A stretch of DNA of 64,000 nt from Strigops habroptila (lineage: Eukaryota; Chordata; Aves; Psittaciformes; Psittacidae): contig NC_044277.2 of NCBI RefSeq assembly GCF_004027225.2, forward strand, positions 96,717,552-96,781,551, given 5' to 3'. The translations under genes were made by a program, and so were the position numbers. Below, piece by piece: positions 27,160-37,086 of the stretch (positions within the stretch are counted from its first letter, which is position 1; the number at the start of each line of letters is the position of its first letter). The notes under the pieces are model-generated. The model was not told where the DNA came from and ran no database searches. It saw only the letters and a program-made list of their open reading frames with translations.

Positions 27160-28920
27160 GGCTTGCAACCCGCATTTGGGAGTGGTAAATGGGTATTAGG
27201 CTTCCCCTCTCTGCCTGCCTCTCCAAGCCAGGTGGGTCCCTGCGAGGCAGCGAAGCCACCACAGCTTTGCCGAGGATGCGGGGGCATGCCCTGGGACAAC
27301 CGGCGGGGCCCAGGTAGGCAGCTGCTCGGCGCAACGCCGAGCCCGAAGGGAAGCACGGAGAAAGCGGCGCGAGTGTTCCAGCCCCCGGCTCCGCGGAGGA
27401 GCCGTGCGGCACAGCGGCGGCGCAGGGTCCGCTGCCCGGACTCTGAGTCTTCCGGCCAGGCGTGCCCTGTGAGCAGTGCCGGGGCGGGAGCACCGCCAGT
27501 GCCCGGTGTCCGTGCCCGACCCGGGGATGCTGCTGGCGGGGTGCAGTGCCCGGGCGGAGGTGTCCCGCAGCCAGAGCTCCGGCAGGTGCCCAGGGCGGAG
27601 CCATGGCAAGTGCTGCCGCGGGGTCGAGCCGGACGGCAGCCCGGGGCGGGGGGCGGCGGGACCAGGGGCAAGGCTCACCGTCCCGTCCATGCTCCTCCCC
27701 GCCGCGCCGCTCTCCCGCTCGCACCGCGGCCGCCGTCCCAGCGCCGGGCGCGGGGCGCCTGCGCGGCTCTGCGGAGAGCGGCGCAGGGACCGTCTGCAAA
27801 GTGCGCGTCGTTCGCCGCCCGCGCAGCAGCGGTGGCAGCGCGGGATCGGGACGGGCGACGCACAGCGCCCTCACTGCTAGGGGAGAGGGTCCCGGTGCGG
27901 GAGCGATCGCTCCTCCGACCCTGCAGCGCTTTACCGCTCCTTCGGCGACAGGTGGACCGTGTACCCGCGGTCCCCGCGCCCGCTTCCCAGCCCTGCGGGG
28001 GCGGCGCGGCGCGGAGCTCCTCCCGCGGACGGGCGGGGGCAGCGCCCAGACCCTTCCAGCCCCGCGGGCCGCCCCAGCCCTGCTGCCGCTGGGAAGCTCG
28101 CTCCCGCTCGCCCGCGGTTTCCGCGGCAGCCTCGGGAGAGCGTTGGACAGGCTGCGGGTCCGCTGCCACAGCGTCGCCGCCGCAGTCCGTTCCCGCCGCT
28201 ACGGCCCCCAGCTCCCTGCCGCTACCGAGCCCCAGCGCCAAAGCGCCCCTCACCGCCACAGCCCCCTTACCAGAGCGACCCTCGCCCGCCACAGCCCCTC
28301 GCTTGCCAGAGCGCCCCTCACCACCACAGCTCCGCTCACTCACCGCCGCCCCAGCGCTCCGACGCACCGCCAGAGGCCGCCGCGCCGCCCCAGCGCCCCT
28401 CACCCGCTGCTAGAGCATCCCTTCGCTACCACAGCTCCCCAAGCCCGCCGCCACAGCCCCCCGCCTCCAGAGCGCCCCTTAACCACTAGCACCCCCCCCC
28501 CACTCACCACCGCCCCCTGCCGCCACAGCTCCCCTCACCCGCCGCCACAGCCCCCTTCACTACCACAGCCTCCGCGCGCACCACAGCGCCTCCGTGCGCC
28601 GCCATCCGTCCCGGCAGCCGCCCAGGCCCCGCTCTGGCCGGCCCGGCGGGTCGGGCTCCGCCACAGAGCCCACGCCCAGGCCGCCGTTGGGCCGTAGCGA
28701 CCGCCCGCGGCCCCACCTGGCGGCGGGGTGATGCCGGCGCGGTGGCGGCGGTACCGGGAGGGCCCCGGACAGCGCCCTGGCTCGTAGCACAACTCGAGGG
28801 CGTATTCCGGAGCGTGGCCGCCCGGTGCCGCGGGGCGCTGCGGCCGGGATTTACTAACAGACCATGAGAGTTTCGGTGGTGATGTGAACAACAATGCCAG
28901 TGTACCGGCAGTGAACGGGG
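27160..28920. promoter_or_regulatory. large CpG island, probable promoter, gene not identified
   Basis: About 1.75 kb of strongly CpG-rich DNA in an AT-rich region. Length and composition fit a housekeeping or developmental gene promoter, but I recognise no first exon. Open frames up to about 410 codons run on both strands and in several frames at once; their Pro/Arg/Ala/Ser-rich translations are the expected product of GC-rich sequence, so none is called as a gene. The right part (about 28225-28620) is internally repetitive. Confidence 0.65.
28225..28620. repeat. degenerate C-rich minisatellite inside the CpG island
   Basis: Recurring short units built on 'CCGCCACAGC(T)CCCCTCAC' and 'CAGAGCGCCCCTCACC', roughly 15-20 bp and imperfect. 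They recur more than ten times in the stretch and end in a pure C run near 28491-28501. The complementary strand is G-rich. Confidence 0.6.
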
Positions 28921-29344
28921 GGCGGGGGGGAGCTCTGAAACGTGTGTGTTATTTCAAATTCAAACCTGGCCTATACCCGGAGTTACTATCCTGTATTTGC
29001 ATGTTCTTTTGCACGCCCTTCTCTTAAGGAGCTAGAAACTCCTGGGAGGATGAGGATGCAGGGCTCGGCGGATGGTGGGTTTTGCTGTGACAGTTGTAAT
29101 GAGAAAAGAAAAATATTTCATGAATATCCAGTGGAAGATACTTATGAAGTATACTTTCAAATAATAACTTGAAGAAGCACTGAAGGGAGTCTGACCTAAG
29201 TTGAAGGAGCACTGCAAACAATGAGAGATGAGGATGGGGGTTGTACAGGATCAGCACTGGAAGCAAATAACTCTAAGTGATGCTCCAAGGAGCTGTGAGA
29301 AAGCAGTTAAAGGAAACAACTCAGCTGAAAAGGAGTATCAGATA
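28921..29344. other. stretch with one short open frame, unassigned
   Basis: Directly right of the CpG island. A 76-codon plus-strand frame (28942-29172) begins in hydrophobic, Cys-containing sequence and ends in 'HEYPVEDTYEVYFQIIT'. An acceptor-like CTTCTCTTAAG is at about 29019-29029. I cannot assign it to a family; it may be random. Confidence 0.2.
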
Positions 29345-29662
29345 AGCACAAGTCTTATGAGGGGCAGCTGGGGTGGTTTAGTCTGGAGAAGACTCAGGGG
29401 AACCTTATCGCTCTCTACAACTACCTGAAAGGAGGTTGTATTGAGGAGCTGGCTGATCTCCTAAGTAACAAGTGATAGGACAAGAGGAAACAGCCTCAAG
29501 CTGCTCCAAAGGAGGTTTAGACTCGATATTGTGTTCAAAAACTGTGTAGATGAGGCCCTTAGTGACATGGGTTAGTGCTGGACTTGGCAGCCCTGGGGTA
29601 ATGGTTGGACTTTATGATCTTGAAAGTCTTTTCCAACCTAGTTGATTCTGTGATTCTATGAG
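29345..29662 (+). mobile_element. CR1 LINE, 3'-end fragment with internal deletion
   Basis: Starts with 'aagtcttatgaggggcagctggggtgg' and continues through 'ttatcgctctctacaactacctgaaaggagg' and 'cagcctcaagctgctccaaaggaggtttaga' to the tail TTCTGTGATTCTATGAG near 29660. About 100 bp just before the tail is missing relative to the similar copy at 1516-1936. Confidence 0.88.
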
Positions 29663-31924
29663 CAGAAGCCAAGCAATTTTGCCAATTCCCAAGTGTTCCA
29701 AAAGGGTGTAAGTCTAAAAGCTGAAGTAAAATCTGGTAAAGGTTATGAGGTAGATTTATGTCTCACTGGGTATTTTTAAATGGGGGCTATATATTTATGT
29801 TATTTCAGTTTTTTCAGCCTGCATTTTTCATGTGTGTTGCATTTTCAAGCTTTTTTTTCCACAACTACTTGCACTAGAAAAACACTGTTGTAAATGGAAA
29901 ACAAGTTCTTGTGTTACCTGTAATCCAGAAACTGTCACCTTTGAGCATCCTGGAAGAAATGCTTTAGCGTGCATGTTGAGAAGATAACGTGCTAGCAAAG
30001 ACAATCTGAAAGAGGAAAGGAAGAGAGGGTGACTGTCTTGGTGGCTAAGGTGACTCAGCCACTTACTGCCCCTCACAGTAAGGTGTCCTTACTGTGAGGG
30101 GCAAGCCCTGAGATAGTGTTGCCAGAAAGCACCTTCTGTAGCAGCTTAGGCTAGGACTCCTGGCAGGAGATGAAGGTACCAGCCTGCACCCCACCCATTC
30201 TGCAGTATTGTAACATATGCTTTGTGATGGATGTGTGAGAAGGAAATGCTTAAGACCAGGTAGATGAGAGCAAGTTTCTCTGAAGTCTTCATGCTGGAGT
30301 TAAGAATGAAGGAGTCTGCTGAGCAAGAATCCCTTGCTTTTCCTAGGGAAATGTGAACCTGTTGATGAGATTATATCGTACTCTGTATCTGGTCATCTGA
30401 TCTGACAAATAGCAACTCCAAAACTTCTCTGTGGAACGGACTAGAGCATCTGCAAGGGATTGTCTTGCACTCTCCAAAGTGCTTATCAATTAGCTGTGAA
30501 CCACTTTGGAGGGAGAAAATTCAGCTTCCTGTCAGCTGTGGTTGAGATAAGCGCAGCCATCCTAGGGACTGCACAGACACAACTAAGCTGCTTAGCACTG
30601 CCAAGGGAGGAGGGGCAAGCCAGCCCGTGCAGGTTGCCCAGATAGGCTGCACACCCCCCTCACACAGGAGAGTCACATCATTTTTATTCCAGTCTTGGAG
30701 AAGATTGGTGGATACCATGATCAGATACAATACCTGAGTTTACAACATCTGCATTTTGTTTGGGTTTTTGTGTTTGATTTTTTTTTTTTGAGTATACATT
30801 TTAGTTAGGGATAGAGTGGCAGCTCCTTTGTAGGTGAGAAGATTTTGAGTTTTTTTCACTGGTTTCTTGAAGTTAAAAATGCAGCTGGGACAAAAGCTTC
30901 CTCTGTTTGTAACACATACTGTACATTTTTCCCTTGGATCTGCAAAGACTATTCCAACACGATAAGTAACCTTGTCTAGGAAATCCAGTGGAGCAAGTTA
31001 CCCACCCCACATACCCATACCACAACTGAAGACAAAGAAGAAACATATCCAAGGACGTGGAGCTCAAAGAAAGTAAAGCGTACACAAAAGTACATGCACC
31101 TGGAGCATGACAGGGTAAGCACAGCTGGAGGCACAACAGACACCTGCTGAGGGTATGCATTTCTTAGTTCTACAAGGTCAAAGATGACAATTGTGGTAAT
31201 TTATCTTCCTGGCCAATCCATGACCCTACTGTAGTCCATGAACCCCATGGGCCTCACACAGTTTACAACTTCTGGCTGAACTAAAGCATATCCTTGAAAA
31301 AGATCTGGTCCTTTTTTGCAGATAATGCCACAATGATGGTGGTACAGAGTAAAATCCTAAGTACACCCGACTCATTTACCTGACAGTGGCCAACAGTGAA
31401 CACGTAGAAAACATCATACAAAAAGGGTAAACATACAGTGCTACCTCCCCGGATGCTTTCCTAGCTCATAGCGATTTGTGATTCAGACACTGTGACAGAG
31501 GTGTTGGCTTTGTATTTAATAGCCTTTGATGGATTTCTCTTTTGCAACTTTCATCCACTATATATTCACACTCATGACATTTAAGGCCATGAAGGACCAT
31601 TAATTCTGCTCACTTATATATGGCAAGTAATTTCACATGAGCCTCCAATGAAATCTGTTGCACAAGCTGAGTAAATTGTAACATACTGGAAAAGCTACCA
31701 CTCTGTAATTTCATTTGCTAATAATTTTCATCACTAAAAGCGTATGCCTGTTTTTAGTTGGAATTATCTGTTGCAGTTTAAAGCTGTTAGATTTGGAGGT
31801 GGTGTTATTGTGCCTTACCCTTAGACAATCAAAAACCTCTTTAGTAACCAGCATTTTTACTCAGCCAAGGTACTATACCAACGCTCTAATCAGATCACCT
31901 CACAACCTTCTTAGTAAGGAGAGT
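29663..31924. other. AT-rich non-coding stretch with a perfect hairpin
   Basis: No gene recognised. It contains the inverted repeat at 30067-30103 (listed separately) and a T run at about 30779-30789. Confidence 0.4.
30067..30103. repeat. perfect 17-bp inverted repeat with a 3-nt spacer
   Basis: The left arm 30067-30083 (TGCCCCTCACAGTAAGG) is exactly complementary to the right arm 30087-30103, with spacer TGT. As DNA it could extrude as a cruciform; as RNA it forms a strong short hairpin. The arms do not extend further, so it is short for a pre-miRNA. Confidence 0.85.
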
Positions 31925-32285
31925 TCATAGAATCCTACAATCATAGCAAGGTTTGGGTTGGAGGGGACCTTTAAAGGTCATCTAGTCCAAGTACCCTGCG
32001 ATGAGCAGGGGCATCTTCAACTACACCAGGTTGCCCAGAGTCCCATCCAGCCTGACCTTCAAAGTTTCCAGGGATGGGGCATCTACCACCTCTCTGAGCA
32101 ACCTGTTTAAGAGTTTCACCCACCCTTATTGTAAAAAAATGCCTTCCTTACATCTAGTCTGAATTTACCCGCTTTTAGTTTAAAGCTATTAAAGCCAGTC
32201 TAAAGCCATTACCCTTTGTCTTATCGCTACAGAAGTTCTGCATCTCTCATTGCAAAATATTTCTTCCAATCTTCAGAGAAATTTT
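31925..32285 (-). mobile_element. CR1 LINE, 3'-end fragment (minus strand)
   Basis: The reverse complement begins with the CR1 tail: on the plus strand 'catagaatcctacaatcatagcaaggtttgggttggaggggacc' at 31926, followed by 'tgcccagagtcccatccagcctgaccttcaaa' and 'ggcatctaccacctctctgagcaacctgt'. This subfamily differs from that of the CR1 copies at 8395 and 19498. The 5' boundary near 32285 is approximate. Confidence 0.9.
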
Positions 32286-35075
32286 GTGAAGTTGTTGTGT
32301 ATTCTTTTTTTTCCCCCCTCTCTGTTCCCTTCAAGCCTTAAAAAAAGGGCTGTGCCACCAGAGGCATTATTACTGTCTCACATCAACAGCATCTGTTACC
32401 CCCAGACTGTCTACCTGTATAGATCTGTTTTATCATGTCTTAAACTGCAAACTTTACAGGCTGGGATAGCTGTGTATTTTAGTGTCTAAAATAGTGGTTC
32501 CTAAACAAATTAAGCTGCTTGCACATTAATACACTCAATTTCTTTCCAGACTTAACCATTTGGGGTTGGGTTTTTTGTTCAGGTTTTTTTTTTGGTACAG
32601 TCCTCTCTGGAGGAGTGACATGCCTTCATTTTCCCCAAGCATGTAAATCTGCCCTTGACTGCTTTAAGACAAAATCTACCCGAACAGCCTTACAGAGTCT
32701 TCTCCATTGTTATCCTATCTTTACGACTGGTTTTTGCAGCACTCATTTTTTACATCATCTGCAGATTTTACCAGTAGAGATCTCACATTTGTTTCCAAAT
32801 CATCAATTAAGTGTCAAACAACACTGGTTGGAGAACTGTCCCCTTAGGACCTAAGTAGAAGTGCCCAAATCCAACAATTGCCTCTTATTTGAGTTCTTAA
32901 CTCACATGATTTGTTTGCTGCTGTATAACTTCCTATTTAATAGTTAAAGCATTGCATTAAATCAAATGGTTTCTCAGGACTGTAATGGCTGTCTAATCAC
33001 CTTTAACTCAACATGTAACTTCAAAGGCTTAAGTCTTACTTGCTGTACAATCTTGACAAGTATTAGTTATGCAGTCATGCCAACTACACCAAATTTCTTG
33101 TCAGTTACCATTTCTAGTTTCAGTTGTTTATAGTCTAATGTTAGGTATCTGTAAAAAGAGATTAATATTTTTCTTGTTTGGTGTAACACCAGATCAGTTA
33201 ATCCAACAGCACTTCCCTTACTGCATTTCTAGTTTACTACCCCCAGGCTATTCCAGTTGGAGCGTAACTGTGAAAGGTAACCTGTCTGCCTGTAAGACAC
33301 AATTGTTCCTATTGTATAGCCTAACCTCACCTTGAAATGCAGAGTTCTTATCAGAACTTAACATGAATCTTTAGTTTATGGACTCAGCAGTTTGCTGGCC
33401 TTTCCTTTCCCTCAGAGATGGATTTAAAAAGCAAAATAAATTTAAAAATCAGCTTCCAGCTTCCCTCAGTTTTCCCCCAAGATACTAGTTGCCCTTAAGA
33501 GTTTCAGGTTCTGTGTAGTATTGCGTCATTGTCTCATATGTACTGGCATGGGCAGTGACTTAACAAACAACGATACATTCCAATTTTTTGGTTTACATCT
33601 TTGTTTTGTTTAAATGACAGTAAATCAAATCTCACTATCCTGTTTCCCATGATTCTCTTTCTTCTCTACTGAGGACTCACTAATAACTCTAGCTTGCCCT
33701 ATGCAATTTTAAGACTTTCTTTGTAGCAGCTTATTTTACTTTAACAGATATCCCCAACTGCTACATTCCCTACAGCTCTCAGTTTCATCACCAGAAATCT
33801 CCTGACAATTAACTTACCGCATCTTTTCCAATTCTTATTCTTTCACGTGAGACCTGTTTTACCCCCATGCATCGTATCAGACTGCTTGCTTTGCTTACAT
33901 AGTTCCCTACAGCATCCAGTGACTACTGGTAGTCCTTCCAAGTACGTGGACAATAACTCAGGGAATTCTCCTTGGATATTACACCATATTGAAACTTGCA
34001 TTTACAAGCTATGCATCCTCTCTGACACCATCAGGCATTTCATGAATCAGAATCTCTTTCGTGTGCAGGAAGACAAACATACCATCAGCAAGGCAAGCAG
34101 CAGCGGGGTTTCTTACACTGTCCATCTCTGTTATTGTAGTGATCCTGGAAAACAGACACAGTATACCGGGGAGTCGGTGACCCACATCACAGTTAATCTG
34201 AGTGTACACAGGCTTGGGGTGTGCTGCTCACACAGTGTGACATTACGGCCTGTGTTTGCCACACAAATCCCTTGCCTACAGGGATCCCTCCGCCAGTTTG
34301 TTGTAACAGAAGCACCTACAGGCAGCTCTCAGTCCATACTGGCAATTAGGCCACCTGTGTGGCCTTGCCTTTGCCTAAAAGTGATGCAAGAAATTATTAT
34401 GCAGACAACCTGATAGTAGAAATGATGAATAGAGTTGTTTTGTAATAACTCTAGTAGCCAAAATGGGAGAATCTGCAGACAGCATCGTGTGCTGTGTGTG
34501 GACCAGAAGCCCATTCAGTGCTACACCATTTGGGGTTCCCTGCATCTGAAGGATAAAAGATTATCTATGCTATTCTCTCTTTATAGTGTTAACTCTAATA
34601 CATCATATTTTAAATGATACCTTACACAATCTGAGTGCCTTTCTTACTGGGATCATAACGGATCAGCACCTCCTCATGCAAAACCACCACTCATAACAAG
34701 AAAAAGTGTCTCTTTTTCTCACTCCTTGAAGGTTTGCTTAGCAACAAGCATAAATCTCAGGGAGATGTTCAGCAGAGACCTGACTTCTTCCTATGTAAAT
34801 GTAACCAAGACAGTATTTTCTAATAAACCAATCTGAGATTTCTACTCATTTTGAAGCAACACTTCAGATTTTGAATACTTCTTTTGCAGCTTTTTTAATC
34901 TTGCAGCATCTCTTTTGATCCTGACACCAGACCTCCACCTCATACTCTTCATGAGTATAGCAAATACAATCTCTTTCCTTAAAGAGTGCTTATGCAGCCA
35001 TGATTGAGGTTAGTCACACTCACTGGCTCATCACACTGAAATTCACAAGTTCACGAGGGCTTTGGCCTTTGATTT
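32286..35075. other. AT-rich non-coding stretch
   Basis: No recognised gene. One stop-free plus-strand run of about 188 codons (33847-34413) is long for AT-rich DNA, but it starts at GTG rather than ATG and resembles no protein I know. Confidence 0.4.
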
Positions 35076-35079
35076 CTAC

Positions 35080-35740
35080 AACACTGGCTGTAAAGCAGCA
35101 GCTGGAAAACTGAAAGCTTGGCAGTAAAGATATGGATGGGGTCCTGATGGTAACAAGTTAAACATAAGCCAGCAGCATCTTGGGCTGCATTAGAATTGAT
35201 GCCAGTAGGTCAAGGGCAGCAATCTACCTCCTCTACGCAGCTCTGGGGAGACACACCTGGAGTGCTATGTCCAGTTCTGGGCTCCCCAGTACAAGACAGA
35301 CACAGACATACTGGAGCAAGTCCAGTGAAGGGGTGTGAAGATGGTTAAGTAATTGGAATGTCTGTCCTAACAGGCAAGGCTGTGAGAGCTGGAATTTTTC
35401 AGCCTAGAGAACAGGCCCAGCACGACTCATATCCATATATATAAATTATCAGTGGGAGAGATAAAGAAGACAGAAACAGATGCTTCTCAGTGGTGTCCAG
35501 TGACCTGGCAAGGCAATGGGCACAAACTGAAATGCAAGAAATTTCATTTAAACACGAGAAAGAGCTTTTTGGCTCTAGAAGTTACTACACACTGGAACAG
35601 ATTGCCGGAAGAGCAAGATACTTAAAATGCAACCAGACACAGGCCTGAGCAACCTGCTCTAGCTGACCCTTTGTGCAGGGGTGGGATTGAATTATACAAA
35701 CTCCCGACGTCCCTTCTCTGTGATACGGAATAGGGAAATC
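35080..35740 (+). mobile_element. CR1 LINE, 3' half, diverged
   Basis: Recognisable CR1 sequence in plus orientation: 'agccagcagcatcttgggctgcatt', 'ctacgcagctctggggagacacacctggagtgctatgtccagttctgggctcccc', 'tttcatttaaacacgagaaagagctttttgg', and 'gcaacctgctctagctgaccc' near 35670. The terminal octamers are lost or very degraded around 35730. Confidence 0.88.
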
Positions 35741-36840
35741 TAAACCATGACCCGTTTGCTTACTTGCTAGATAAATAATTTTGCAGTTACCTGTTTTATG
35801 AGTAAGTACATCTTATGTCCAAATCGTTCTGCATAACAGACCCGTCCTCGTTTTCTCCCACCTGGTTAACCTTTGTTATCTACAAACTTTTACCAAGCTT
35901 TCCCTCAAATAATCAAATATAACAAGTGACATTTGGCCAAGAACCTGTTTCTGTAGAAGCATACTGAAAACCCATACCTGGTCATTAAAAGAGAGCTTTT
36001 TATCCATTTAATAATTACATAAATGAAAACACAGACATCAATTTGAAATAACAGCCCCTGAGAATAAGCAAACAGTTGCCTGCTTCTACTAAGATGCATG
36101 TGGCAAGCAGGTGTCTGTACCTGATAGAAACCACCAGATCCCAAGCCTGCCTAGTGAAGTTGTGTAGAGCCATGAACACAATAAAAAAAGATATGGCATC
36201 ACTGAGGAATTTTCTGTCCCTTAGAACAGTTGCACAGGCTCACCACTTTAATAGGTGCAGGACTTAACAGGTCATCAAACTGAAGCTGAACTGTTAAATC
36301 TGCTAGCCATGGCACCTGTGATAGGAAGTAACATATCTGTTATTTTCAGGGATAACACTTTGCTCAATCTGCAGAACTTGAGACAATTCCTGGTTGCTGA
36401 ACCCAGGTCAAGCACACTGCAACCACAGCGCTCAGTCCAACTGAAGCAAGCTTGGCACATATCAAAGGGAATTTTCTGTTCCTTCACCTTTCCAGATGAT
36501 GCAACAAAATGAATGTTTCGCAGCTGTGAAAAAGCCAAACAGCAAAGTGAAAGTGCATTGAATACCTCTGTCCAGCAGTAAACTAGACAAGCTGTGTTTA
36601 CGCCTCCCTGAAAAATGAAAACATGAAGATACAAACACACGAGCATGCAACAACAGCACTGAGAGTAGCATAGCAGAGGTAACTTTGTTCCAGTACGTAG
36701 CTCATATTCACTATCTCTGCACTGCTCAGCAGAATTGTGTGGTTTAAAGTAAAGTCAACTCTACAGCTTGTTTTACGCTCTCATCCCAGACACTATAAAG
36801 TTTATAAGTAACCACATGAGCCTGCCTGGAAAGAAACTTA

Positions 36841-36846
36841 TTTATT
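36841..36846 (-). terminator. CHPF2: poly(A) signal of CHPF2
   Basis: AATAAA on the minus strand (TTTATT on the plus strand), 241 bases beyond the CHPF2 stop codon. It gives a short 3' UTR containing a GGTTTGTTGG-type GT-rich stretch (36865-36920). A second AATAAA in plus-strand sense nearby (36859-36864) is on the wrong strand for this gene. Confidence 0.75.
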
Positions 36847-37086
36847 CAAAACCCAGGAAATAAAAACAACAAACCAACAAACCAAAAACAAGTCAAAAAA
36901 CAACCAACACAAACCCCTCAGAGAAACAGCCTCTCTGCAGCCCATGCCTGTGCCTCAGAGCAGGGCTGGGAAAGTCCTCCTCCTCCTCCCTGGACAGCAC
37001 ATGCCCTTCACCCATGGCAAGGCTGGGAAGGGGATGGAAAGTGCCAAGTGTTAAGGTGCTGAGAAGCTCTTGATGTTTCTAGTCTC

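Noticed and set aside
27163-28697. Open frames of about 410 codons in the large CpG island
   Set aside because: They overlap in several frames on both strands, give low-complexity Pro/Arg/Ala/Ser translations and run through a minisatellite. GC-rich DNA with few stops explains them.
30067-30103. Pre-microRNA interpretation of the hairpin
   Set aside because: The 17-bp stem with a 3-nt loop is too short and the pairing does not extend beyond it, so it is kept as a structural repeat only.
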